Shown here: one piece after another, positions 12,768 to 21,290 of the stretch
Layout of the letters: every line of letters begins with the position of its first letter
Numbering within the stretch: position 1 is the first letter of the stretch
The notes under the pieces: model-generated
Seen by the model: the letters and a program-made list of their open reading frames with translations, nothing else
Databases searched by the model: none
Told to the model about the DNA's origin: nothing
Translations under genes and position numbers: made by a program
NCBI GenBank assembly: GCA_009785545.1
Contig: WQWD01000001.1
Location: forward strand, 1 to 64,000
DNA from: Treponema sp.
GTDB lineage: Bacteria; Spirochaetota; Spirochaetia; Treponematales; Breznakiellaceae
Direction: 5' to 3'
DNA: 64,000 nt

Positions 12768-15167
12768 TTAAAGCGTAACAACCACAGGCGGAAGTCCCGA
12801 TATTAAGGCGGTCAAGGAACACTGCTCTTTCGTCAAACTGTCAATCAGCACATAGATAACTAACCGCCCTAGGTAAAGATTCCGTCTTGTTGAGCTGTAT
12901 TCCGTGCAATCAGCAATGTCTCCATTTTCCATGCCTAAAAACAGCCCCGAGCCGTTTACGGTAATATTAATAGCTGAATTGCACATAACACAAAGCCGCT
13001 GTTTTTCATCCAGTAATGCCGCTTCAATTTGGACAATCCTGTATTTGCCAAACATATTTTTCTGTACAGTTTGATTATCTCCAGCAGGTTTCCATACATT
13101 AAGGCTTAACTGCACAGGTGGTAAAGTGGATTCGAGTGTATCTGTAGTGTCAATATCACCAACCCCTTTTACCATAAGAGTCCCACGCTCAAAGGGAATC
13201 GTCCAAAGGATATAATTGGTATCTTTATTGAGACTCCCTGTTCCAAGGCTTTTACCGTTAAGAAACAGTTCCGCCCTGTCAAGGTTTGTGTAGCAGACGA
13301 CTTCGACGTCTTCATCTGGAAGATAATCCCAATTGCGTAATAATTGATTTGGCTGAATTTCTTCACTGCCTTTATCTGCCGATTTGGGGCGGCTGGCAAG
13401 GTATAGAACAGGCTCTTTATTCCATAGGGCTTTTCGCCTGAAATACGCAATTTTTTCATTTCCTGCCATGTCAAGGATCCCTGCTCCTGAACAACGAATC
13501 GGCCAGCCATGCGCTTCGCCCATGTAATCAATCCCTGTCCATAGGAACTGGGCACTGATGTAGTCATTGTCACACACAGCTTTCCATGAACTTATACTAT
13601 GGCCAGTTTCACTACCCATGATTGGCAGGTTAGGAAAACGTTTATGATCTTCTTCGTAGAGCTGTTCTTTATAATTATAACCAACAACATCCAAGCCATC
13701 AAAAAAGCCAAGTTTCGAAGACAGTTCCGGAAAAGCAGCGGCAACCAGTACAGGTCTTGTTGTGTCGTATTTTTTAACAATTTTTACCAGATTGGCGGCA
13801 ATTGTAGAAAGCCTTTCCATGTTTGGCTTGTTTCTATTATACTGTCTTTCCGCCGCCGGTTTATTTGCATCGTTGTTTCCAGTCATTTCTTTAAAAAGAG
13901 GATGCACGTAAGGATCGTTGGGGTAATCAATCTCATTCCCAATACTCCATAAGATCACACTGGGATGGTTACGGTTTTGCAGCACCATTGCGGCAAGGTC
14001 TTCCTCATGCCATTGAGGAAAATCTTCGGCATAACCTTGATGTTTTGGAGGATAGGCATTGTGCCCCTGCCACCATTTGTTTTTGCAACCTTCCCATTCG
14101 TCAAAAGCTTCATCCATTACCAAAAAACCCATCTCATCACAAAGTTCGTACAATTCCGGCATATGCTGGTTATGACTCATCCTTATTGCATTACAGCCTG
14201 TCTCTTTAAGCTTTTTAAGACGGCGTCGCCAAACTTCTGGCCAAACTGCAGCTCCAAGACATCCTGCATCATGGTGGACGCAGACCCCTTTAATCTTCGT
14301 TGGTTTGCCGTTAAGAAAAAATCCTTTCTCAGGATCAAGCTTTATACTGCGAATACCAACTTGCAGGGCAGGCGTAACAGACAAAACTTCAGGTTTGCCT
14401 TCTATACGAAGTTCCAAAGCAAGAGTGTACAGATTTGGGTTTTCCGTTGACCAAAGCTCCGGCTGTAAAACTTCAATGTTCATATCAAAAGAGAGCGCTT
14501 CTGAACTATCGGGTGTGATGGGAATTGTTTCTGTAAACTCTATATCTTTTCGCTTTAGCACTGCAGTCAAAGCAAATGTACCTTTAGCGGCAAAGCCGCC
14601 GCATAGTTTGCCAGAGACAATCACTTTTGCAGAATTCCCCTCAAGCTCGCTTCGTACAAACAAGGAGGTATCATCAACATAGACAGCATCATAAAAACAA
14701 AGATACGCTTTCCGGTAAATACCTGAGCCGGTGTACCAGCGCGAGTCAGAAATATCTTCATGCGAAACCTTTACCGCAATTATATTATCACCTTCACGCA
14801 AACAATGAGTAATATCATATCTAAAACCTGCATAACCTGATGGCCGCTTACCCAAATAATACCCGTTACACCAAACCTGACTATTTTTATAAACACCATC
14901 AAAGTGAACAAAAACCTGCTCTCCTTGCCAATCTGAAGGAATACTAAATGAGGTACGATACCAACCGGTTCCTCCAGGAAGATACCCGGTTCCACTGGAG
15001 TGAGCGGAAGAGAAAGGAAATGTAACTGCCCAGTCATGAGGGACAACCACATCTTTCCATGGAGGAAGAGAATCGTCTGTATCAGGCTGCCACGATTCAT
15101 CGTGGGAAAGATTTGACAACTGCGTACATAAGGCAAACTTCCAATTTTGCAGTAAAAGTGTTTTCAC
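12768..15167 (-). CDS. GH2 beta-galactosidase
   Basis: A 799-residue GH2 enzyme with no signal peptide. N-terminal jelly-roll domain (about 1-165, with VVPHDWAV and GGTGWYRTSF), Ig-like domain (about 170-275), TIM barrel (about 280-590) with NAIRMSHNQH, acid/base Glu412 in WSIGNEIDYP and nucleophile Glu520 in IMGSETGHS, then C-terminal beta-sandwich domains. The overall plan matches bacterial GH2 beta-galactosidases; beta-glucuronidase is a less likely alternative. The start is GTG with GGGAG upstream. Located between the surface lipoproteins and the ABC permeases, it probably hydrolyses imported galacto-oligosaccharides. Confidence 0.9.
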   Translation of the reverse strand: MKTLLLQNWKFALCTQLSNLSHDESWQPDTDDSLPPWKDVVVPHDWAVTFPFSSAHSSGTGYLPGGTGWYRTSFSIPSDWQGEQVFVHFDGVYKNSQVWCNGYYLGKRPSGYAGFRYDITHCLREGDNIIAVKVSHEDISDSRWYTGSGIYRKAYLCFYDAVYVDDTSLFVRSELEGNSAKVIVSGKLCGGFAAKGTFALTAVLKRKDIEFTETIPITPDSSEALSFDMNIEVLQPELWSTENPNLYTLALELRIEGKPEVLSVTPALQVGIRSIKLDPEKGFFLNGKPTKIKGVCVHHDAGCLGAAVWPEVWRRRLKKLKETGCNAIRMSHNQHMPELYELCDEMGFLVMDEAFDEWEGCKNKWWQGHNAYPPKHQGYAEDFPQWHEEDLAAMVLQNRNHPSVILWSIGNEIDYPNDPYVHPLFKEMTGNNDANKPAAERQYNRNKPNMERLSTIAANLVKIVKKYDTTRPVLVAAAFPELSSKLGFFDGLDVVGYNYKEQLYEEDHKRFPNLPIMGSETGHSISSWKAVCDNDYISAQFLWTGIDYMGEAHGWPIRCSGAGILDMAGNEKIAYFRRKALWNKEPVLYLASRPKSADKGSEEIQPNQLLRNWDYLPDEDVEVVCYTNLDRAELFLNGKSLGTGSLNKDTNYILWTIPFERGTLMVKGVGDIDTTDTLESTLPPVQLSLNVWKPAGDNQTVQKNMFGKYRIVQIEAALLDEKQRLCVMCNSAINITVNGSGLFLGMENGDIADCTEYSSTRRNLYLGRLVIYVLIDSLTKEQCSLTALISGLPPVVVTL

Positions 15168-15178
15168 AGGAATCTCCC

Positions 15179-15215
15179 AAACACCCTGTACCCATTAGCA
15201 AGATACAAGGTGTTT
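15179..15215 (-). terminator. Intergenic hairpin between LamG lipoprotein and GH2 genes
   Basis: AAACACCCTGTA (15179-15190) pairs with TACAAGGTGTTT (15204-15215) with one mismatch across a 13-nt loop. It follows the stop of the minus-strand gene at 15230 by about 15 bp. There is no U-tract on the minus side, so it may attenuate or protect the 3' end rather than fully terminate. Confidence 0.5.
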
Positions 15216-15229
15216 ATGCTTTTCTTAAA

Positions 15230-17092
15230 TTACCTAGCAGTCCTGGTAAAGCCAAACGCAGTATTCAACTGCGCACTTACAGTATCCCACAGGTTATCTC
15301 CATCCGGGTGACCAGCACCAGCACCGGCATCATGTAACATCGAAGCTCTGGAATAAACTCTGAAATCGTAAATAAAAGAACCGTCAGGAAAGCCTAAGTC
15401 CGCATCTCCCCCAGCACCTGAATTTACCAATAGAGATCTACCAAGATATCCAAAACGAAAGTCCTCCAACTCTGGGTCACCCGACCCATAAATAGGATTG
15501 GTTGCCAGCCTGCCGAAGCCTGTATTAAGCGGACCATTCATTGCCTGATTCCAGTTCCGTAAAATGCGGATATTACCGTTAGGCAGTCTTACAAGAGATA
15601 TATGCAGCCACTGATCTATACGATGAGCCACGCCCAAACTATCTCCAACAACAACAGCATGTGGCACTGCATTTTGTGTGCCATCACCTTGACGACCTTG
15701 ATTGTGACCAAGAGCACCGTGATCTAAGGCTCTTAACCACATATTGTTATTTGTAAAGTTTAACGTACCACGCCAATTGTCGGCACTAGTTGTATTAATA
15801 TTTTCATCATTGCCAAAACTCAACCATGTACCAACAGTGTTAACGGGAACACGAACAAAGAACTCTATTGTCCACTCTGATTGCCGCAACAAGGCTCCTA
15901 CTTTCGGACCAAGATCGATGTAGCCGCCATCACCTAAATTGATGAAATACCCATAATTAAATTGCGCAAAACGAGTTTGTTCGCGTTCGCTTTGAGCAAC
16001 AACCGCACCCCCTCTCAATGTCGGTTGAAAAAACTCGCCAGACGGAGCCATGTTCCTAAACACACCGTGCTCATCTACCGCAAAATGTACATTCAGAAAC
16101 TCTGACCATACAGCACCCTCACGCATTACCCGAACATTCCAAACCTCGGTTTCAGACACATTGGAATCAGCTGCACTGGAAAAAGTTCCGGTCAGGGTCA
16201 GTTCGGCATGCTCGCTTCCAGAAGGCCGAGTTACAACACCAGCATTGCTTAGAACAGCCGTATTACTTGAAACCCAAGTAACGCCCACATAAGAATCTCC
16301 TTGCGGAAGATTAATATCAGCGGCAACGGTGCTTAAATCGCCTAAAGCAACTCCCGCTCTTCTAATCCTGCTTGCAATCAGCGCAGCAACATCAAAAGCC
16401 TCAAGCACAGTTAAAGTAAATGTATCTTCATAACTTTGATCATTAGCGTCGGTAACCAAAACTCTAAAATATTTTGTACCGTAAGTTAAAGCTGTGGTTC
16501 CTACAGTAAGTTCATCGCCATCAATTTCAAACAAGTTATTATTGTCATCGCCGATTCCGGTTACAAATGTAAATACGAATGGCGCAGTGCCGCCTGTAGC
16601 AGTAAAATCACCCACTCTCGCACTTGGAGCTACATTCGATTCACCTTCTTGTAAATCGGGAACAGCCTCGAAATTAATTCCGGTTACAAGTACCGGTCCC
16701 GGCTGTGTTACAGTTAAAGTAAATGCCTCTTGACGAGTTTGCCCATTAGCGTCGGTAACCAAAACTCTAAAATATTTAGTACCGTGAGTTAAAGCAGCAG
16801 TTCCAACTCTAAGGTCGGTTCCATTAACCGTAAACAGACCGTTGTTAGTATCACCGGTTCCGGCTGTAAGAGTAAAAGTGAATGGCGCAGTGCCGCCTGT
16901 AGCAGTAAAACCGCCAACTCTGGCATTTACGGCTACATTTGAAGAGCCTTCCTGTAAACCGGAAACAACATTAAACCCAATGCCTGTTACTGAAGGGTGG
17001 TTGGGGGGGGCATCATCATTTGGACAGCCAGTAAATAAAACCAAGCTGAAAACTACCGCACAGATAAGTGCAAAAATAATAATTTTTCTCAT
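15230..17092 (-). CDS. Surface lipoprotein with two tandem Ig/cadherin-like domains, aBig domain and LamG domain
   Basis: A 620-residue lipoprotein, MRKIIIFALICAVVFSLVLF with lipobox FTGC (Cys23) followed by acidic PNDD. The ATG at 17092 was chosen over 17098 because AGGAG ends only 2 bp before the first ATG. Two near-identical domains of 101 residues (about 33-130 and 134-230) contain FTATGGTAPF and TKYFRVLVTDANGQ. A bacterial Ig-like domain follows (VTWVSSNTAVLSNAGVVTRPSG), then a concanavalin-like LamG domain to the end (WTIEFFVRVP, LRSFRVYSRA-type ending). No catalytic residues are evident, so it is probably a glycan-binding protein. A GTAC-type promoter element lies at 17143-17186. Confidence 0.8.
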   Translation of the reverse strand: MRKIIIFALICAVVFSLVLFTGCPNDDAPPNHPSVTGIGFNVVSGLQEGSSNVAVNARVGGFTATGGTAPFTFTLTAGTGDTNNGLFTVNGTDLRVGTAALTHGTKYFRVLVTDANGQTRQEAFTLTVTQPGPVLVTGINFEAVPDLQEGESNVAPSARVGDFTATGGTAPFVFTFVTGIGDDNNNLFEIDGDELTVGTTALTYGTKYFRVLVTDANDQSYEDTFTLTVLEAFDVAALIASRIRRAGVALGDLSTVAADINLPQGDSYVGVTWVSSNTAVLSNAGVVTRPSGSEHAELTLTGTFSSAADSNVSETEVWNVRVMREGAVWSEFLNVHFAVDEHGVFRNMAPSGEFFQPTLRGGAVVAQSEREQTRFAQFNYGYFINLGDGGYIDLGPKVGALLRQSEWTIEFFVRVPVNTVGTWLSFGNDENINTTSADNWRGTLNFTNNNMWLRALDHGALGHNQGRQGDGTQNAVPHAVVVGDSLGVAHRIDQWLHISLVRLPNGNIRILRNWNQAMNGPLNTGFGRLATNPIYGSGDPELEDFRFGYLGRSLLVNSGAGGDADLGFPDGSFIYDFRVYSRASMLHDAGAGAGHPDGDNLWDTVSAQLNTAFGFTRTAR

Positions 17093-17142
17093 TTTCATTA
17101 CTCCTATAAATTAAGATAGCTCTTCTTCAAAAAGCAAGCTAA

Positions 17143-17186
17143 ATTATTAAATTTACTTTGTACAATATGTAAGGTACAAAAGTACT
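17143..17186 (-). promoter_or_regulatory. GTAC-type operator and promoter of the 15230-17092 gene
   Basis: Reading the minus strand, AGTACTTTTGTACC (17186-17173) matches the 14-bp shared element, and AATAAT (17148-17143), or TAATAA one base earlier, lies 38 bp downstream as a -10 candidate. It is the weakest -10 of the six cases. Predicted leader about 45 nt. This would give the GH2/ABC/GH51 genes their own promoter inside the long minus-strand cluster. Confidence 0.6.
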
Positions 17187-17189
17187 ATT

Positions 17190-19781
17190 TTACTCTACAT
17201 ATGAGCCATAAACCGCAAACTGAAAAATAGTGTTGGCACGATCCCAGTTATGTATGTTGGGACTTTGGTTATTGGAGTTACGGCTGTTCCTTACTCTCTC
17301 CACGTTTAGTCTAATAAAGCGGTACGGATTATTATCTGATACCGTTGTAAACACAAAACCGGGAGCACCGTTGTTGCTTCTGTCTACAATTTGTGTCCAG
17401 GTAATGCCGTCCAAACTTCCATCAACAGTGAATACATAGGAACCATCAGAGCCAGCTACAGTTTCGTTTGTTAGAGTAATCTCCCTGATAATTGACGGGC
17501 GCTCAAGGTCTACCGTCAAATTATGGGGAAATGTCATTTGTGTATAACCACCATGCCATGTGGCTATCGCAGGGTTTGGGCGTCTGACTTCTATCCCATC
17601 GGTAAGATTTTGCAAACCCACTTGGTTAAATTGCGGAGGAGCGGTTACGGTCTTTCCCAGCGACAGGAAACGTCCCGGCCTGATCCCAATCAAGCCATGA
17701 TTGGGATAGAACGCAATGACGTTAAACCAAGCGGAAGACGCATGACTCCCATTAACAGCCATTTTTGAAAGACGACGAGGATTACCGGCATTTTCCTGTG
17801 CGATATTATTCCAGTGATTAGACCACCGCCAAGAATAAAAACCATAAGCCCTTCTTCCATTTCCATAAGCCCACGACGCAAAACCGTTAAATTGTGAACC
17901 AAAAGTAACAGCATTTCCAATATCAACCAACGGACTCCATTCTCCGTCAACACCGGTAGAACTTACCGAAAAGGTGGTTTGCGTAGGATACCAGCCATTT
18001 TGCGCAGAAGACCCAAAAAATATATAATTCCCTATGCTTATCATATCCGGAGTTTCTCGTGCCCCTTGCCCCGGAAGTGAAAATTCTCTGGAGACGACAG
18101 CTACAGGATATCTCCAATTCTGATCAAACTCAATCCAATTTTGCCTTCCAATAGCGGATGTGAGAGCAATAGGTACTCCGTCAACAAATGTAAATCTCTG
18201 ATCTCTCGACTCATTCCCAAATGGGCGGCCTGAAAAGGTCATTTCACCCCAAACATTGCCGCCATTGGTATGAATATGAACAACCATGAGATGAGCCAGC
18301 CAATAATGATGAGTTGGCTGCCTATGGCATACAAGTACCCTGCTTCTCGCTTCATGATTGTTGTACCAGTGGACACCCTCGATTTTTATACCTCGTGCAG
18401 CATTCGCAATGATAGATGCTGGAGTTGGCCATTGTACGCCGTAATTATCCCAGCTAGGATCATCCATAGTGCCATTGACAGGACCTTCCCAACAGCCAAT
18501 TATTAAATCTTCCGTTCCACCGGGCGCATTTGGAACACGATGCCAATTTGACCAGCCTGTCATTCCATTTTCTGACCACCTGTATTCAAAATGAAGACGC
18601 CGATCAGCACCGTCACCAGCAGAACTACCGGTGACTTGCGCTCGGGTATCATACCAACGACCATCTGTCGCTTGCACTCCGCTGGGGCTTGCAGTTCCTG
18701 CAATAATAGGAATATGTTGATCACTGGCTTGGTTCGTATTGCTCCTGATATTACGATAGAACCACGAGCCCGGAGTGGCAGTTGCAACTTCCGCAGTAAA
18801 AGTGATTGGCGCAGATTTTATAAGCGCAGGCGGATTGCCTCTACCAATGCGGTATGTGAATGTCCTGCCAATTTCCAAATCATAATCTTCGAATGTTGCA
18901 CCTCGATTGGCTCCTATGAAAACGCCATCTCTGAATATGAAGTATTCCTCAGCACCACGAGATGCCCAAGACAGCACAACATTGTTTGCGTTCACAGACA
19001 TTAGATCAGCAGCAGTGATGTTTGTTGTTATTTGTTCCAGAATAGCAAAAGGGGCAACAGTAACATACCATAAGTTTTCATCACTAAAACTTAAATCTGG
19101 ATATTCATACACGGTTATGTTTCTTGCAATTTCTTCTACTCTGCCTCTTTCTACTCTTATCGTAATATAACCCGAATTGATAACTACAACATCTATTCTG
19201 TAGCGAATATCGCTGTTATCAATATTGACGAGAGTCGGGGCTGCATTTATCTCACCACTGCCGCCAGTGATAATAATATCTTCCATAGTCAACCCGGGGA
19301 CTGCTCTGTTAAATTCGATATTTAATTCGGTAGTTTCACGGAGGTTTTCTCTTCCGTTAGGAGTAACAGTAAATCTGATAATACCCTCATCATGCACTGT
19401 TACGGTTCTGGCAGTTGAAACAACCCCTATTTTGTTTATTTGTACCGTGATTTGCCCAAACCTGACTACCTCAACGCCAATTCTGTATAAGAAATCATTT
19501 TCGTTTATCAGGGGCGTACCTACGTTTACTTCACCACTAACATTAGTGATGTTAATATTTTCCATAGTCAAACCGGGTACTGCTTCGGTAAAGAGAATAC
19601 TTAACTCAGTAGTACTGGCAGTATCCGATCCATTTGCTGAAACGAAAAACATGACACTTTCTTCTGTCTCACCATTGTTATTTTCCTCTTCATCAATGTC
19701 AGCGTCGCAAGCTGCAAGGAATAGCAGAGCAACAAATACTGCTGTTAATAATAACTTGAAGCTTTTAAATAATTTTTTCAT
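17190..19781 (-). CDS. Large surface lipoprotein: Ig-like repeats, GH43-like propeller region, C-terminal discoidin domain
   Basis: An 863-residue lipoprotein, lipobox LAAC (Cys25) followed by a very acidic tether (DADIDEEENNN). ATG at 19781 directly follows an in-frame GTG. Two about 88-residue repeats (LSILFTEAVPGLTMENINI and LNIEFNRAVPGLTMEDIII) come first, then a fibronectin-like segment. The central part (about 350-700) has pieces resembling GH43_24 galactanases: ESRDQRFTFVDGVPIA and PDMISIGNYIFFGSSAQNGW. The last 140 residues form an F5/8 type C (discoidin) domain ending FAVYGSYVE. Whether the GH43-like part is active cannot be told. It lies beside a beta-barrel gene. Confidence 0.65.
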   Translation of the reverse strand: MKKLFKSFKLLLTAVFVALLFLAACDADIDEEENNNGETEESVMFFVSANGSDTASTTELSILFTEAVPGLTMENINITNVSGEVNVGTPLINENDFLYRIGVEVVRFGQITVQINKIGVVSTARTVTVHDEGIIRFTVTPNGRENLRETTELNIEFNRAVPGLTMEDIIITGGSGEINAAPTLVNIDNSDIRYRIDVVVINSGYITIRVERGRVEEIARNITVYEYPDLSFSDENLWYVTVAPFAILEQITTNITAADLMSVNANNVVLSWASRGAEEYFIFRDGVFIGANRGATFEDYDLEIGRTFTYRIGRGNPPALIKSAPITFTAEVATATPGSWFYRNIRSNTNQASDQHIPIIAGTASPSGVQATDGRWYDTRAQVTGSSAGDGADRRLHFEYRWSENGMTGWSNWHRVPNAPGGTEDLIIGCWEGPVNGTMDDPSWDNYGVQWPTPASIIANAARGIKIEGVHWYNNHEARSRVLVCHRQPTHHYWLAHLMVVHIHTNGGNVWGEMTFSGRPFGNESRDQRFTFVDGVPIALTSAIGRQNWIEFDQNWRYPVAVVSREFSLPGQGARETPDMISIGNYIFFGSSAQNGWYPTQTTFSVSSTGVDGEWSPLVDIGNAVTFGSQFNGFASWAYGNGRRAYGFYSWRWSNHWNNIAQENAGNPRRLSKMAVNGSHASSAWFNVIAFYPNHGLIGIRPGRFLSLGKTVTAPPQFNQVGLQNLTDGIEVRRPNPAIATWHGGYTQMTFPHNLTVDLERPSIIREITLTNETVAGSDGSYVFTVDGSLDGITWTQIVDRSNNGAPGFVFTTVSDNNPYRFIRLNVERVRNSRNSNNQSPNIHNWDRANTIFQFAVYGSYVE

Positions 19782-19809
19782 CACTGCTGCTACTCCTTCA
19801 ATCTGTTAT

Positions 19810-21174
19810 CTACCAGGAAACTACTATACCAACAGGAATGCTAAAGGCATATCTGTCGTTCTGTAAAACCTGAGAGCTAAGCGGGGTTCCGTAGGTGTTC
19901 ATTTCGAATTTAAGCCCACCACGGAGCTGAACATTATCGGTGATATTATACCTAGCAAGACCTTCAACGATGAACGTATGTCTGCCAAAATCATGCTCTC
20001 TGGCACCACCCATGTTTTTAATTGTCGCAAAATAATTACGCACCATTAAAGTCCCCCTCAAGGTTTGCGTAAATACATACTCAATATGCAGCTCGTTGTA
20101 CAGAACAAATCCCCTCTCATCATCCAACAAATGAATTGGCACATATTGTGCGGCAAAAGTGTCTTCCGCCGCCAAAGTGTGGAAACTAACGTTGTTGAAT
20201 AACCCAACTGTTAAACCAGGAATGATGTCAGTAAAATTAATATCAAGGTGAACGGCATTTTTAAGCGGTTTTCTGATTTCATCGTCTGAGTCAACCGTTG
20301 CTCTATAGCTTAAATGACCAGAATAGCCCACGCCAATTTGAAGTCTGTCAATCTCTACGATCCCGTACAAGCCAAAGTTGTGGTATACAGTGCCAAGATC
20401 TAAAGTTCCTAAGCCGGCTTGCGTACGGTTTATCCGATATGCCATTCCGACAGTAAGTAATTGCGGCATAGTATATTTTAAAGAACCGCCGAAGTTATAG
20501 GTCGAGTATGCAGGAACAATTGTGTCTCCGATGTCACCAGTTTGACCAGAACCATCGGCTACTCTTCTGCCAAGCCAATATTCATTAGGTGCAAAAAAAC
20601 CACTGATCTGAACTTCACCAAGATGACCAAGGGGGATAATACCTGTAGGCATGAAACCAATAACATTGCTGCCCAAACCAAGAGAGTCAGATGAAGTAAT
20701 TACCAAGTCAGGGTGACCACCAAAACCTTCACCAATACCAAAGAGCATTACACCCAAATCTCTGTCGCCGCCTATTTTTTCCACCACTCTTGCAGTGAAT
20801 CTACCAATCTGCCCACGAAAATGAGGACCAATTCTTCCCCATGCTGTAACATCTTCAATTAACGGCAAGTTGTTATTCATTAAATTTTCGAACCTAAAGC
20901 CAATTTTTGCACCAAATCGCCCGTCAGGATCCGTGTATCTCATGTCAAATTCTGTGTCGTTAAAATTGGGATTTCTCATGAAAAACAAACTGTTTTCCCT
21001 GGGCATTTCCGCTTCCTCAATAAAAAAATCAGTCCTAATATCTTGATGAAGAAATTGCACAAAATCCGCGGCAACCTCAACTCTTACTCTAAAACCGCTT
21101 TCTTCTGCAAATAATGCGGCAGAGCCAAAGACAACAAAAACCAAAAACATAGCTGCAAATTTCATTCTTCCCAT
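19810..21174 (-). CDS. Outer-membrane beta-barrel protein (porin-like)
   Basis: A 454-residue protein with signal peptide MGRMKFAAMFLVFVVFGSAALFAEE, cleaved near Ala-Glu. The remainder is alternating beta-strand sequence with many aromatic girdle residues (FGLYGIVEIDRLQIGVGYSGHLSYRA and similar) and ends FSIPVGIVVSW, which resembles a C-terminal beta-signal recognised by the BAM machinery and is similar to the ends of the barrel at 61005-62534. AAAGGAG lies seven bases before the ATG. It is flanked by two GH43-like lipoprotein genes (17190 and 21291), suggesting a channel for the released oligosaccharides. No known porin family could be named. Confidence 0.75.
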   Translation of the reverse strand: MGRMKFAAMFLVFVVFGSAALFAEESGFRVRVEVAADFVQFLHQDIRTDFFIEEAEMPRENSLFFMRNPNFNDTEFDMRYTDPDGRFGAKIGFRFENLMNNNLPLIEDVTAWGRIGPHFRGQIGRFTARVVEKIGGDRDLGVMLFGIGEGFGGHPDLVITSSDSLGLGSNVIGFMPTGIIPLGHLGEVQISGFFAPNEYWLGRRVADGSGQTGDIGDTIVPAYSTYNFGGSLKYTMPQLLTVGMAYRINRTQAGLGTLDLGTVYHNFGLYGIVEIDRLQIGVGYSGHLSYRATVDSDDEIRKPLKNAVHLDINFTDIIPGLTVGLFNNVSFHTLAAEDTFAAQYVPIHLLDDERGFVLYNELHIEYVFTQTLRGTLMVRNYFATIKNMGGAREHDFGRHTFIVEGLARYNITDNVQLRGGLKFEMNTYGTPLSSQVLQNDRYAFSIPVGIVVSW

Positions 21175-21229
21175 TAAAATTCTCCTTTAAAAAATTTTTT
21201 ACTTTAAAAAATTCCTTACTTTCATTATG

Positions 21230-21282
21230 AGTACCAGCCACATTTGGTGACCGGTACTTCTAAACTGAATAACATTCAGTTT
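21230..21282 (-). repeat. Two intergenic hairpins downstream of the GH43_24-like gene
   Basis: AAACTGAAT (21262-21270) pairs perfectly with ATTCAGTTT (21274-21282), and an imperfect second hairpin is formed by AGTACC (21230-21235) and GGTACT (21253-21258) with inner pairing. Both fall between the stop of the 21291 gene and the start of the barrel gene on the minus strand. No U-tract follows on that strand. Confidence 0.5.
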
Positions 21283-21290
21283 TGTTAAAA

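Noticed and set aside
19225..19866. Plus-strand open frame of 213 codons opposite the 17190-19781 gene
   Set aside because: Shadow frame of repetitive Ig-like coding sequence; no start signal or recognisable protein.
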